A DNA stretch of 64,000 nucleotides from Bacteroides acidifaciens (GCF_903181435.1 NZ_CAEUHO010000004.1:434001-498000); one strand, 5' to 3'. Shown: positions 7,351 to 17,704, counted from the stretch's first letter. The notes: generated by a model not told the origin, from the letters alone. A program made the numbers and translations.

Positions 7351-10347
7351 ATGAGAAATATTCATTGCAAGACGTGTGCCTGCCTGTTAGGTATGTTGCT
7401 GATACTGTTTTCCGGTATCGAGGCAAGGGGAGCTTCCCTCGAAGTGCAGCAGGAACGTAAAATATCCGGTACAGTAATCGATGAAAAGGGCGAACCTGTC
7501 ATCGGTGCCTCGGTGGTGGTTGTAGAGACAAAGCAAGGCGCCATTACAAATATAGACGGTAAATTTCAGGTAAATGCCCCGCAAAACGGTCGTCTGAAAG
7601 TATCTTATATCGGCTATGAAACACAGGAAATAGCTATCAAAGACCGTCAGTCTTTGCGAATTGTGCTGAAAGAAGAATCTACCGCCTTGAATGAAGTGGT
7701 GGTGGTAGGTTACGGCACGATGAAAAGGAAAGAAATGACATCGGCTATCTCCCATGTCGGTGCGAAAGACCTGAATCAGATTTCCAGTCTCGATGCTTCC
7801 ATGCTTCTGCAGGGAAAGGTGTCCAGCGTATCGGTTTCGAATACGGCTCTGGCCGACCCGAACAGTACGGGAAGTATTCAGATTCGCGGTATCTCTTCCC
7901 GTAATGCAGGCTTAGGACCGTTGATTGTGGTAGACGGAGTGCCGGGCGGTGATATGACGAATATCAACCCTGCCGATATTGAATCTATTGACGTGTTGAA
8001 AGACGGTGCGGCTTCCGCTATCTACGGTACACGAGGCAGCAACGGTGTTATTCTCGTGAATCTGAAAAAAGGAACGAGGGACGGAGAGGTGCATACTACT
8101 TATAGTGCTGCCGTTACTTTCAATAAGGCGAAGAAAGAACTGGATATAATGAACGCGGAAGAATATCGTGCCTACCGCACCGTGTCCAATCCGCTTTCGG
8201 ATATGGGAGCCAGTACAGACTGGTTTGATGCCGTTACCCGCCTGGGCGTAACGCATATGCATACATTGACCTTCTCCGGCGGAAATGCGAGAACCAATTA
8301 CCGCGTGACTGCCGACTACCGCAAGGCACAAGGTATCGACCTGCGTTCCGACCGTCGCGAATATGGTGCGCGTGCCACTATCAGCCATACTACAAAAGAC
8401 GGTTTGTTCACATTCTCCGCCAATATGACTCCGCGTGTAATCGACCGGAACAAATCGGCAAGCGTCTACGGCAGTGTTATCAAGAATAACCCGACTATGC
8501 CTGTTTACGATTCCGAGTCCGCCAATGGCTATTATCGTTTCCCTTCCGGCGGAGACAGCTCCAATATCGTCGAGCAACTGAATGAGGAAGAGAACGGAAC
8601 GGAAATCAAATTGTTGGAGTGGAACGCTACGGCTGCCGTCAACCTGCTTCCCCTGTTTAACCCGAGTAACCCGAATATGGTGTTGAAATCACAGGTGACC
8701 CTTTCACAATACCAGGTCGATAAGTTCAACGGATGGTTCACTCCGTCTACGTATGGCCCTAATGTCAATTCGAGCGTTGCCGGGAAAGCGAGCCGCGATT
8801 TTGACAAGAGTACCAGCAACAATTTGGAATGGGTGACTAATTTCTCTACACGCATCAAGGAACATCAGATTCGTGCGATGGTAGGTTACAGTTATAATTA
8901 CGGTGTAAACTCGGGAATGGGAGCGGAGAACTGGGATTTCTCTTCCGACGGTCTGACTTATAACAATCTTGGCTCCGGTCTGGAAGCGGCGAAAGAAGGA
9001 AAGACAATGATGAGTTCCTACAAGAACGACCATAAACTAATCAGCTTCTTCGGCCGTGTCAACTACGACTGGAAAGAACGCTATCTGTTCACTTTCTCTT
9101 TGCGCCACGAGGGTTCTTCCCGCTTCGGTGAGAATCACAAATGGGGTAATTTTCCTGCGGTATCTGTGGGCTGGCGTATCTCGGACGAGAAGTTTATGAA
9201 AGGACTTTCGTGGATTGATGACTTGAAGGTGCGCTATGACTATGGTGTCACCGGTAACCAGGAGATAGGTAACTACCAGTCCTTAGCTACGTATAGAGCC
9301 TATGGCTGGTATCAGTATAACGGCAACAACTTCCATGTATGGGGTCCGAGCAAGAATGTCAATTCGGAACTTCGCTGGGAAAAGGGACACAATCAGAATA
9401 TCGGTCTGGACTTTTCGCTCTTCAAGCACAAAGTGACCGGTTCATTTAACTATTTCCACCGTAAACAAAGCGATTTGCTCGGTAGTTACTCCGTATCCGT
9501 GCCGCCCAATCTGTTCACCACTATCTATGCCAATGTGGGTACGCTCCGCAATACAGGTTTCGAGCTGGACGTGACGGTAAATGCCGTCCGGACGAAAGAC
9601 TTCGCTTATAGTTTCACTTTAGTGGGCGCTACTAATAACAATAAGTTTGTCAGCTTCTCCAACGATGTCTATAAGGGGCAGAAGTATTACTCGACCTGCA
9701 ACATGGCGAATCCCAACAATCCGGGATACTTGCAACGGATTGAGGAAGGCGAACGTATCGGTAATTACTTCACCTACCGTTATGCAGGCGTAGACAAGAA
9801 AGGCAACTGGCTGATTTACGATAAGAAGGGCAATGTGATTCCGATAGCCCAGGGTTCGGAGGAAGACAAGGCGGTGACCGGCAATGGTCTGCCGAAATTT
9901 ACCGGCTCCATGACGCACAACTTCACTTACAAGAACTTCGACCTGACCGTTGCTTTCCGTGGCGCTGCCGGATTCGATATATTCAACGTACACGATTTCT
10001 ACTTCGGATTGCAGAGCATGAGTACCAACCAGTTGACGACCGCTTACTCGAAGAACGCGCATATCACGACCGGCAAGAACGTGATAACCGACTATTTCAT
10101 CGAACCGGGCGATTACCTGAAGATAGACAACATCACTTTGGGATATACGATGAACCTGAATAAGAAGTATATCGAGAAAATACGTTTGTTCGGCACAGCC
10201 AACAATCTCTATACGTTTACGAAATTCACGGGTGTAGACCCTTCTACTTACGAAGTCAACGGTCTGACACCGGGTACTTTCGGGGGAGGATACAACTATT
10301 ATCCGTCTGCTTTCCAGTTTATTTTAGGTTTACAAGTTAGTTTTTAA
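7351..10347 (+). CDS. SusC-like TonB-dependent outer membrane glycan importer
   Basis: 998 residues with a signal peptide (ending near residue 27). An N-terminal carboxypeptidase-regulatory-like domain follows (ISGTVIDEKGEPVIGASVVV, about 37-110). Then come the TonB-box/plug entry (NEVVVVGYGTMKRKEMTSAI), the plug motif DGVPGGDMTNINPADIESID and a C-terminal beta-barrel ending in an aromatic residue (LGLQVSF). These are hallmarks of SusC/RagA transporters, which import oligosaccharides across the outer membrane together with SusD. SusD follows after 13 bp. No STN signalling domain is present, so regulation through an anti-sigma factor is not indicated. Confidence 0.95.
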   Translation: MRNIHCKTCACLLGMLLILFSGIEARGASLEVQQERKISGTVIDEKGEPVIGASVVVVETKQGAITNIDGKFQVNAPQNGRLKVSYIGYETQEIAIKDRQSLRIVLKEESTALNEVVVVGYGTMKRKEMTSAISHVGAKDLNQISSLDASMLLQGKVSSVSVSNTALADPNSTGSIQIRGISSRNAGLGPLIVVDGVPGGDMTNINPADIESIDVLKDGAASAIYGTRGSNGVILVNLKKGTRDGEVHTTYSAAVTFNKAKKELDIMNAEEYRAYRTVSNPLSDMGASTDWFDAVTRLGVTHMHTLTFSGGNARTNYRVTADYRKAQGIDLRSDRREYGARATISHTTKDGLFTFSANMTPRVIDRNKSASVYGSVIKNNPTMPVYDSESANGYYRFPSGGDSSNIVEQLNEEENGTEIKLLEWNATAAVNLLPLFNPSNPNMVLKSQVTLSQYQVDKFNGWFTPSTYGPNVNSSVAGKASRDFDKSTSNNLEWVTNFSTRIKEHQIRAMVGYSYNYGVNSGMGAENWDFSSDGLTYNNLGSGLEAAKEGKTMMSSYKNDHKLISFFGRVNYDWKERYLFTFSLRHEGSSRFGENHKWGNFPAVSVGWRISDEKFMKGLSWIDDLKVRYDYGVTGNQEIGNYQSLATYRAYGWYQYNGNNFHVWGPSKNVNSELRWEKGHNQNIGLDFSLFKHKVTGSFNYFHRKQSDLLGSYSVSVPPNLFTTIYANVGTLRNTGFELDVTVNAVRTKDFAYSFTLVGATNNNKFVSFSNDVYKGQKYYSTCNMANPNNPGYLQRIEEGERIGNYFTYRYAGVDKKGNWLIYDKKGNVIPIAQGSEEDKAVTGNGLPKFTGSMTHNFTYKNFDLTVAFRGAAGFDIFNVHDFYFGLQSMSTNQLTTAYSKNAHITTGKNVITDYFIEPGDYLKIDNITLGYTMNLNKKYIEKIRLFGTANNLYTFTKFTGVDPSTYEVNGLTPGTFGGGYNYYPSAFQFILGLQVSF

Positions 10348-10360
10348 AAAAGGAACGATT

Positions 10361-12136
10361 ATGAAAATAACAAAATATATCATAGGATTAGGTCTGATGG
10401 CGGGCACGGTATTGGGCTTGCCGTCCTGTACCGACTTGTCGGAAACGGTGTACGACCAGGTGATGTCTAAAAACTACTATAACACGAAACAAGATGTCAT
10501 CAATGCCGTGTTCCGCCCTTTTGAACATATGTACTGCTGTATCTGGATACGTCATGAGAACGAAGAACTGCCGGCAGACCAGTTTATTACTCCTACCCGT
10601 GGCACTTGGTGGTACGACGGCGGATTGTGGGAAATGTACCACCGCCACCAATATGATGATATTAACCAGGGTGACTGGTTGATTGAATGGGAGAACTTTT
10701 ATGTAGGCATTTCCCAGTGCAATATGGTGCTGGATGATTTGAGCCAGTTGAACCCGTCCTCTTTTGGTCTGAGCGATGGTGAGTTTGAGAGTTTCAAGGC
10801 ACAGTTGCGCTGTATGCGTGCCTGGGGGTATCTCCGTCTGCTGAATACACATCGTAACTGTATCCTGACTACCACTTCAGACCAGGCGGTGAACGAGCAG
10901 CCGGAAAACCGGAAGCAGGTTTCTCCGCAAGTAATGTTCGATTTCATCGAGAGCGAATTGAAAGACTACTGTCTGGCTGCCTTGCCATCGAAGAGCGGGC
11001 AATCCGGCAATGGTGCCCAACAGGGGCAATTTACGAAAGCTGCCGCCGCATCTTTATTGGTACGCCTTTATCTCAATGCGGAAAAATGGATTGGACAGCC
11101 TAAGTGGCAGGAATGTATTGAGATGTGTAACCGCATCACTGGTGGAGAATTCGGATATTATGCGATTGCGGACAACTGGTATGAGCCTTTCGACTGGAAC
11201 AATGAGATGAGTAATGAGGTGATATTTGGTTTCCCTGGTTCCTATGGGCTGACTAGCTGGCATCTCCAAAATGACCGGAGAACAGTGTACGGACGTGGTT
11301 TGCCTTATGGCAGTGCCTATTACCTGAAAATAGAAGGAAATGGCGAACGTAATCCGAAATACGCGCTTTCACCAAGCTATGACAACCAGCAACCCCGCGA
11401 ACTGTTCGATTACGAACTGGGGATGGTCACCCGAAAATTTGCCAAATATCCGGGAGATGTCCGTTATAAACAATATGTAAATACAGGCAATAACACAAGG
11501 GAAGGTATGTTCTTCCTCGAAGGCAAGATTGCGAACTCAGCGGTCAGTGGAGGATATGCCAAGAATCCGGATAATCAATATGTGCTTTACCTGCGCGACC
11601 AGGTGGGACGTTTCGAGGGAAATGCCGAATCGGGTTATATCTCCAATCCGGCTTATAAGGAATCAAAGCTGGGCAACGGTGACTTCAACTCAGGTCTTTA
11701 CTGCGTGAAATATCCGTTCTACCCGTTCACGGGAGGATATTATATTGAATCGGACTATACGGAGATACGTCTGGCGGAGATTGTCTATTCGCAGGCGGAA
11801 TGTCTTCTCCGTCTCGGACAGGCAGGCGAAGCGGGCAAGTTGCTGAACAGCGTACGCAAGCGGAACTATGAGAACTTTACAGCCAATATAGCTTACCAGC
11901 CGGAAGGCAATGTGGTGCTCGACATGAAAGAAATGCTCGATGAATGGGGACGTGAATTCCTGGCGGAGAGCCGCCGGCGTACTGACCTGATTCGTTTCGG
12001 CAGGTATCAGGAAGCATGGTGGGATAAACCACGGGATGCGGACAATCATTATGAACTGTTCCCCTTGTCGCAGACGCAACTGGAACAGAACGAATACCTG
12101 AAACAGAATCCGGGTTATCCTGATATTACCCGATGA
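10361..12136 (+). CDS. SusD/RagB-like glycan-binding lipoprotein
   Basis: 591 residues with a lipoprotein signal (lipobox LPSC, Cys near 23). It has the SusD architecture: N-terminal TPR-like helices (NCMVLDDLSQLN, FKAQLRCMRAWGYLRLL), a central variable region, and a C-terminal block with YTEIRLAEIVYSQAECLLRLG and EWGREFLAESRRRTDLIRFG. SusD proteins lie on the surface, cap the SusC barrel and bind the oligosaccharide. The central region is rich in Trp/Tyr (for example GTWWYDGGLWEMYHRH), which may form the binding platform. Ligand cannot be predicted from sequence alone; neighbouring enzymes suggest a glycerophosphate- or HexNAc-containing glycan. Confidence 0.95.
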   Translation: MKITKYIIGLGLMAGTVLGLPSCTDLSETVYDQVMSKNYYNTKQDVINAVFRPFEHMYCCIWIRHENEELPADQFITPTRGTWWYDGGLWEMYHRHQYDDINQGDWLIEWENFYVGISQCNMVLDDLSQLNPSSFGLSDGEFESFKAQLRCMRAWGYLRLLNTHRNCILTTTSDQAVNEQPENRKQVSPQVMFDFIESELKDYCLAALPSKSGQSGNGAQQGQFTKAAAASLLVRLYLNAEKWIGQPKWQECIEMCNRITGGEFGYYAIADNWYEPFDWNNEMSNEVIFGFPGSYGLTSWHLQNDRRTVYGRGLPYGSAYYLKIEGNGERNPKYALSPSYDNQQPRELFDYELGMVTRKFAKYPGDVRYKQYVNTGNNTREGMFFLEGKIANSAVSGGYAKNPDNQYVLYLRDQVGRFEGNAESGYISNPAYKESKLGNGDFNSGLYCVKYPFYPFTGGYYIESDYTEIRLAEIVYSQAECLLRLGQAGEAGKLLNSVRKRNYENFTANIAYQPEGNVVLDMKEMLDEWGREFLAESRRRTDLIRFGRYQEAWWDKPRDADNHYELFPLSQTQLEQNEYLKQNPGYPDITR

Positions 12137-12191
12137 AATCGGTGATTTTGCGATTATTCTTATCTAATGTACAAGTTAAAAAAGAAAGAAA

Positions 12192-13643
12192 ATGAGAAAT
12201 AGTTTATTCATAATATCGAAGCTGTGTATGCTGGCTTTCATTATCCTGTTGGCACAGGGATGCCAGGAAGACTATGAAATGATAGACCCGCCTATGATGA
12301 CCGATTACGATGATGATTTGGACGAAGAGGTGATTATGCAGGAAGGGTTGGAGAGTTATTTTGTAACCCAGTTCGGTGAGGGTGATATGGACGGTAGTTC
12401 TTGGGAACAGGCGTTGGACGTAGCCGGTTTCCGCAAGTTGTTGAGCGGGTCTGTCGACCTTTCCAAGAGTACGATTTATATGAGCCAGGGAAAGTATGTG
12501 ATGTCCGAAGAGAGTGGTCTTGGCGTGATTATCCGCAAGAATGTGAAGGCGATTAAAGGCGGATATAGCCAGTTTAGTGAAGGGACGGACGTTTCGGTTC
12601 GTGATATAGATGCTTATGTGACAGTTATCAGTGGCGATGTGAACGGGAATAAGCAGGCAGATGCGGGTGACTGTGGTTTGCTGCTGGTCAAGAAAGGGAT
12701 TATCGCTATTGAGGGAGTTACTTTCCAATACGGGTATGTGTCCGAAGCGGATGCCAGTACTACCGAATGTGGGAGTGGTATTTACGTGAACGGCAGTACG
12801 GGGGATACTTCCGTTGAACTGACTGACTGTGTGATAAGGGATTGTAAATCGACAGTGACGACTTCTCTTAAACAAGGGGGAGCGGCTGTCTTCATCCTGT
12901 CGGGACAAGTCCGGCTGAATAATGTAAAGCTTCTGGATAATACGTCGGTAGGTCGTGGAGGAGCTGTACGTTGTAATAGTAAGACTGCTGTGGCATTAAT
13001 GAATAAAAGTTTGCTGAAAGGTAATTCCCATTCGGGTTCATGGGGCAATGGAATCCAGATGTCGGAAGGGCATATCTGCATGAACAATACTACGATTATA
13101 GAGAATGAAGGTACGGGTGCTGCCTTGAATGGTGGGGGAAGTTTCCTGCTTGTCAATAGTACGATTGTAGGAAATGCAAGTGATAGCCATGGGGCTGTCC
13201 GTTGCGAGACAGGAATTGGTGGGGATACGAAGTTTGTCAATAACCTTTTGATTGCCGAAAATCCTTCTGCTCCGAGTTTCAATCTGAACGGAAGCAATAA
13301 AGAAGCTTCATCAAAAGGCTATAACGTCTATCAACGTGTCACAGGTATTACGATGAGCACACTTGATACGGCTTATCCCAATCCTGTGAACGGCATGCTG
13401 AATGAGGAAGGCGTTTATGTATGGGACATCAACCAGCTTGGTACAATAAAAGGATATGCCACGAAGCAGGCGGTGATAGAGGTGGCAAAAAGTTTCAATC
13501 CGGTAGCTTCGCCCATTGCTAATCTGGGAGAGGTATTTGTAGAGTGGGTTGGTGAGGATGCTTTCGGAGTAGATCAGCGTGGAGTGACCCGTAATGCCAA
13601 CAAGATGCAGGCTGGCGCTTATGATGCCGTTCTGACGAATTAA
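12192..13643 (+). CDS. Surface lipoprotein with right-handed parallel beta-helix (choice-of-anchor-Q type)
   Basis: 483 residues with a lipobox (AQGC, Cys near 24) and a strongly acidic segment after it (MTDYDDDLDEEV). From about residue 90 the sequence shows regular coils of a right-handed beta-helix: repeated asparagine-ladder strings such as ITVEGV/TNCVIRDC, GGAVRCNSKTA and NNTTIIENEGT. The C-terminus (FGVDQRGVTRNANKMQAGAYDA) matches the DxRG...GAYD signature of choice-of-anchor-Q proteins. The paralogue at 14576 ends in nearly the same motif. In PULs such proteins can be surface glycan-binding proteins or lyase-like enzymes; no catalytic residues are recognisable. I favour a binding role. 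Confidence 0.7.
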   Translation: MRNSLFIISKLCMLAFIILLAQGCQEDYEMIDPPMMTDYDDDLDEEVIMQEGLESYFVTQFGEGDMDGSSWEQALDVAGFRKLLSGSVDLSKSTIYMSQGKYVMSEESGLGVIIRKNVKAIKGGYSQFSEGTDVSVRDIDAYVTVISGDVNGNKQADAGDCGLLLVKKGIIAIEGVTFQYGYVSEADASTTECGSGIYVNGSTGDTSVELTDCVIRDCKSTVTTSLKQGGAAVFILSGQVRLNNVKLLDNTSVGRGGAVRCNSKTAVALMNKSLLKGNSHSGSWGNGIQMSEGHICMNNTTIIENEGTGAALNGGGSFLLVNSTIVGNASDSHGAVRCETGIGGDTKFVNNLLIAENPSAPSFNLNGSNKEASSKGYNVYQRVTGITMSTLDTAYPNPVNGMLNEEGVYVWDINQLGTIKGYATKQAVIEVAKSFNPVASPIANLGEVFVEWVGEDAFGVDQRGVTRNANKMQAGAYDAVLTN

Positions 13644-13662
13644 ACTGTAAAACGACTGTAAC

Positions 13663-14556
13663 ATGAAAAAGATATTTTATATACTGGCCTTGGGCATCGG
13701 GCTGACCGGATGCTCGAATAATGAGGATGAATTACTACCGGTGGGTGGTTCTTCTGAAGCACGGGTAATCAGTGTTATTACGGAAGTGAATGAGCCGCTG
13801 TCGCGTGCAGGGTATGACGCTACGAATCTGGAGCGTTTCGGATTGATGATTCGCAACGGTGAGAATGCCGCTTACAACTATCACAAACAAATGGTCGGTT
13901 CCGGCAATGTGTGGAGCACGTCGGACGGTCAGCAAATGCTGTGGGATGCGGAAAGAACGCCTGTGACGATGATTGCATATGCACCTTATGCGAGTGAAGC
14001 CACTCCGGATGCTCCGTTGGCGGTTAATGCATTGACCAATCAGGCGACAGAAGCCAATGTGATGTCTTCCGATTTTCTGCTGATGAAAGCGACAGTCGAC
14101 CCGGAAAAGGATTTGACTGCCGACGGAAAATTGAAAATCTCCTTGAACCATGCCATGAGCAAGCTGATTATTAAAATCACTGTGAACGGAACGGCGGATG
14201 CTGAGATGAATAAGTTAGGAGATATGTCTATCAACGGCGCTGTCGTGAACGGTATCTGCGATTTGACGGTAGCAGCTCCGGTGGTTGTTCCTGTGGCTGA
14301 CGCCGCAGTGGCTACTGTGGTTCCCTATAAAGGAACGGATTATTGTGAATGTATCCTGCCGCCGCAAAGGATAGCGGAGGGTTTCTCTATCAATTTCAGT
14401 TATGACGGAAAGCTCTATATCTGGTCTGCGGAGGAAGCCATTGAACTGGAGAAAGGCGTGGAGCATACCTTGACTCTCAATGTAAATACAACTGCGCGGC
14501 TGGCTGCCATGCAAGCCAGGAACTGGGCAACCGGTCAGCTTATCGACCGGAATTAA
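13663..14556 (+). CDS. Fimbrillin family lipoprotein
   Basis: 297 residues with a lipobox (LTGC, Cys near 17) followed by an acidic linker. The body matches fimbrillin-like proteins of Bacteroides (Mfa/FimA-like, two transthyretin-like beta-sandwiches). Markers are ISVITEVNEPLSRAGYDATNL, YAPYASEA, SSDFLLMKA, and LNHAMSKLIIKITVN, the latter typical of the first-domain end. Such proteins either polymerise into pili or serve as monomeric surface binding proteins in PULs. Its place between two beta-helix proteins in a SusC/SusD operon suggests glycan binding. Spacing is 19 bp on both sides, supporting cotranscription. Confidence 0.75.
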   Translation: MKKIFYILALGIGLTGCSNNEDELLPVGGSSEARVISVITEVNEPLSRAGYDATNLERFGLMIRNGENAAYNYHKQMVGSGNVWSTSDGQQMLWDAERTPVTMIAYAPYASEATPDAPLAVNALTNQATEANVMSSDFLLMKATVDPEKDLTADGKLKISLNHAMSKLIIKITVNGTADAEMNKLGDMSINGAVVNGICDLTVAAPVVVPVADAAVATVVPYKGTDYCECILPPQRIAEGFSINFSYDGKLYIWSAEEAIELEKGVEHTLTLNVNTTARLAAMQARNWATGQLIDRN

Positions 14557-14575
14557 AAGAAGGAGGAGATAAACG

Positions 14576-16729
14576 ATGAAAAAGATAACAAAACTGATAA
14601 TGGCTGCCTGTTTATTGACGGGCGTGGCGGCTTGTGATACAGACAAAGATGTGGTGGTGTACGGTGAAGATTCCGGTGCTATTCAAGTTGAGGCTACGAT
14701 AAATACGGCTTTCACCCGCAGTAATCCCGGTGCGACGGGAGAACAGCAGAAACAATTTAATGAGGGAGACGAGCTTCAGTTAAGTTGTGAAGACGGCTAT
14801 CTGAACTATGTATTCTCCGGTGGCAAATGGTCACCGACTGATAATTACTATCTGAGATGGGGAACGGAACCTGTAACATATTCCGCCTTTTATCCGGTAA
14901 TTAACGGGGCTAGCACTGCCAACTTTATTCTTCCCACCAACCAGCAACGTTTGGAAAATCTGGCAAATGCGGATTATATGACTTGTACTGTGGAGAATGC
15001 TACGGATGACGGTTCCCGTATTCTCCGCCTGGGTATGAACCGGAAAATGGCGAAAGTCATAATGACGTTGGCGGATGTAAGCGGACAAGGTAAAGTGCAG
15101 GGAGTGAAAATCGGTTCTTATCAGGGATATACGAATGGGGAAGTGGTAGAAACTACTTCTTTGGTATCACCTTTTATTACTGTTCCCGAAGGTGGCAAGG
15201 CGGGGCAGAATGGTTGCAGCTATACTGCAATCGTGACTCCTGGAAAAGCCGGAACAACTGCTACTTTTGTCTCTTTGAACTATTTGGGAGAGGATTTGGT
15301 AATGCCCGGCATTCCCGAACTGAAACCCGGAAAATGTTATGAGTTCACTCTAAAGGTGGAAGGTTCGGTGATATCTGTCAGTGAACCGGTTGTTTCTCCG
15401 TGGGATGGCGGTACTTTGCCGGGCGGAGATGTGGAAGAACTGCAACTGGCTGCTTACTATGTGAAAGAACAGCCTGCCGGAAATGCCACCGGTATGGACT
15501 GGGATAATGCAATGGGCGTGGATGCATTGCGCAACTTGCTGCAAACGAGCAGTAACAGTACGGTTTCCAATGCCAATGCAGTCAAACTTGATGGCAAGAA
15601 GATTTATGTGGCTGCGGGCTCTTATGAAATAGCGAAAGAGAATTCCGGTGTGAAGGTAGAGTATAGCGGTTATAGCAAGCAGGTGGAGATAACAGTTGAG
15701 GGCGGATATGACCCTTCAAGCACGGGAACCGACCTGACCAGACGTGACGTTAGCAAATATACGACTGCTTTTGTCAGAAGTACAAACAGCAATGCGTCTG
15801 CTACATCGGGAGGTATGTTCTGTCTTGGAAATCAGATAAATATAACTTTCGAGGATTGTACTTTCGACGGACAATATAAACAAGGCGATAAAGGAGATGT
15901 GAATGGATTCTATGTGGCGGCAGGTCAGTCGGGCAATGCTGTCTTACAGTTGAAGAATTGTGTGGTAAAGAACTTCAACCGCGAAAGTGCTTCTGATGCA
16001 GGACCGGCTATCAAGATAGCCAAAGGAAATGTTTTCCTGGAATGTGTAGAATTTGTGAATAACCGGGCAGCCAATCGGGGAGGAGCTATTCTGGTGGGTA
16101 ATAATAATGCTCCTCTATTGTTTATGAACAATTGCCTATTGCATGGGAATCATGCACCGGCAGCCTGGGGTACTGCTATACATGCCGGAAATGGATATGT
16201 TTGTATGAATAATACGACTGTACTTGGTACTACGGGCACAAGTAATAGTAGTGTTACTGTCAACGGAGATGCTCGCTTTATGCTTTCCAATACCACGATT
16301 GTTGGTAATTCGGGCAATCCTAACGGAGTATTCCGTGCAGGAAAGGGGGCTTCTCTTGTAGTCAACTCCCTGTTTGCCAAAGGAGCAGGAACCAAGACAA
16401 TTTATTTGGGTAATATAACTTCCAAAGGATATAACGTATATCAGGCAGCGGATGCCGGTTGGGGAGCGATCGGTACGGATACGGACTATTCATCTCAAAC
16501 TCTTCCGGCTGCTTCGTTGACTGACGGTGTTTACCAATGGACTGTGGCTAGTATTATTGACGAATTTGCAACCCGACAGTCTGTTATTGACGCGGTGAAG
16601 TCTTTCGATGCGACTGTGGGACAGCAATTTGTAGACTGGGTTGGCGAAACCGGCTTTGGAGTAGACCAGCGTGGAGCAACTCGTAATGCAAACAAGATGC
16701 AGCCCGGAGCTTATGATGCCGGATTGTAA
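14576..16729 (+). CDS. Fimbrillin-domain / beta-helix fusion lipoprotein
   Basis: 717 residues with a lipobox (VAAC, Cys near 20). Residues about 35-275 resemble a fimbrillin domain (IQVEATINTAFTRSNPGATG, LNRKMAKVIMTLADV, TLKVEGSVISVSEPVVSPW). Residues about 295-717 are a right-handed beta-helix with repeated turns (FEDCTFDG, NCVVKNFNRES, NRGGAILVGNNNA, NNTTVLGTTG). The tail FGVDQRGATRNANKMQPGAYDA is almost identical to that of the protein at 12192. So this gene looks like the sum of its two upstream neighbours: a fimbrillin-like and a beta-helix module in one chain. A multi-domain surface glycan-binding protein is the most likely role. No known catalytic motif is visible. Confidence 0.7.
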   Translation: MKKITKLIMAACLLTGVAACDTDKDVVVYGEDSGAIQVEATINTAFTRSNPGATGEQQKQFNEGDELQLSCEDGYLNYVFSGGKWSPTDNYYLRWGTEPVTYSAFYPVINGASTANFILPTNQQRLENLANADYMTCTVENATDDGSRILRLGMNRKMAKVIMTLADVSGQGKVQGVKIGSYQGYTNGEVVETTSLVSPFITVPEGGKAGQNGCSYTAIVTPGKAGTTATFVSLNYLGEDLVMPGIPELKPGKCYEFTLKVEGSVISVSEPVVSPWDGGTLPGGDVEELQLAAYYVKEQPAGNATGMDWDNAMGVDALRNLLQTSSNSTVSNANAVKLDGKKIYVAAGSYEIAKENSGVKVEYSGYSKQVEITVEGGYDPSSTGTDLTRRDVSKYTTAFVRSTNSNASATSGGMFCLGNQINITFEDCTFDGQYKQGDKGDVNGFYVAAGQSGNAVLQLKNCVVKNFNRESASDAGPAIKIAKGNVFLECVEFVNNRAANRGGAILVGNNNAPLLFMNNCLLHGNHAPAAWGTAIHAGNGYVCMNNTTVLGTTGTSNSSVTVNGDARFMLSNTTIVGNSGNPNGVFRAGKGASLVVNSLFAKGAGTKTIYLGNITSKGYNVYQAADAGWGAIGTDTDYSSQTLPAASLTDGVYQWTVASIIDEFATRQSVIDAVKSFDATVGQQFVDWVGETGFGVDQRGATRNANKMQPGAYDAGL

Positions 16730-16792
16730 TTGCAGCATAAAAGTAAAAAGGTAGAACGTTGAATATAATTGAGTAAGAAAATTAAATAACTG

Positions 16793-17704
16793 ATGAAAGA
16801 TATGAGGAAAAGCAAGTTTATAGTGCTTTTGTTACTGTTCTGTTTGCAGCCGGGTTTCCTGGCTGCACAACGGGCGGAGGCGATCCGGAAAGATGTATTG
16901 AACCCGCGCCTTGACAAAGTGCTGGTGGTAGCGCATCGTGGAAACTGGAGCATTGCTCCTGAAAATTCCGTGGCAGCTATTGATAGCGCTATTCAGATGA
17001 AAGTAGATATTGTGGAGATAGATATCCGTAAGACGAAAGACGAGCAGTTGGTGCTGATGCATGACGATACGGTAGACCGCACTACCAACGGTACAGGCAA
17101 GGTAAAAGACAAAACATTGGCTGAAATAAAGCAACTCCGCCTTAAAGATAAAGACGGTCGGTTGACGGAACATACGGTTCCTACTCTGGAAGAAGCGTTG
17201 CTGGCTGCCAAAGGTCACATTATGGTCAATCTGGATAAGGCTTACAGCATTTTTGATGATGTATATGCCATATTGGAGAAAACCGGTACAGCCGATTTGG
17301 TTATTATGAAAGGCGGACATCCGGTGGAAACGGTAAAACGGGAATTCGGCTCTTATTTGGATAAGGTAATCTATATGCCTGTCGTTACGATTGATGATGA
17401 AAAGTCGGTAAAGATTGTCGAGGATTATATGGAACAGTTGCATCCGGTCGCTTTTGAATTGTGCTACCGGAATGTTTCAAGCCCGATACCCGCCAAGATG
17501 GAACGCAGGCTGTCGGGGAAAAGCCTGATTTGGTATAATACATTATGGGCTTCCCTGGCAGGAGGGCACGATGATGAACTTGCCCGGAAAGACCCGGACG
17601 CAAGTTATGGCTATCTGATAAACAAACTAGGGGCAAGAATCCTTCAAACAGACTCCCCGGCTTATATGCTCGATTATTTGAGAAGCAAAGGGTGGCATGA
17701 CTAA
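16793..17704 (+). CDS. Glycerophosphodiester phosphodiesterase family protein (secreted/periplasmic)
   Basis: 303 residues; a second ATG at 16802 is equally possible as the start. A signal peptide ends near residue 25 (FLAAQ). The GDPD domain is canonical: VAHRGNWSIAPENS, EIDIRKTKDEQLVLMHDDTVDRTTNGTGK, and VPTLEEALLAAKGHIMVNLD. His, Glu/Asp metal ligands and the second His are all present. The enzyme class hydrolyses glycerophosphodiesters with Ca or Mg. It differs from the PKD-GDPD at 6141 by lacking a lipobox and PKD domain, so it probably works in the periplasm on material already imported. It lies 17 bp before the GH20 gene, suggesting sequential action on the same substrate. Confidence 0.9.
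   Translation: MKDMRKSKFIVLLLLFCLQPGFLAAQRAEAIRKDVLNPRLDKVLVVAHRGNWSIAPENSVAAIDSAIQMKVDIVEIDIRKTKDEQLVLMHDDTVDRTTNGTGKVKDKTLAEIKQLRLKDKDGRLTEHTVPTLEEALLAAKGHIMVNLDKAYSIFDDVYAILEKTGTADLVIMKGGHPVETVKREFGSYLDKVIYMPVVTIDDEKSVKIVEDYMEQLHPVAFELCYRNVSSPIPAKMERRLSGKSLIWYNTLWASLAGGHDDELARKDPDASYGYLINKLGARILQTDSPAYMLDYLRSKGWHD

Noticed and set aside
7912..8577. Long antisense frames inside SusC, SusD and other large genes
   Set aside because: They lack family signatures and mirror the codon structure of the genes on the opposite strand.
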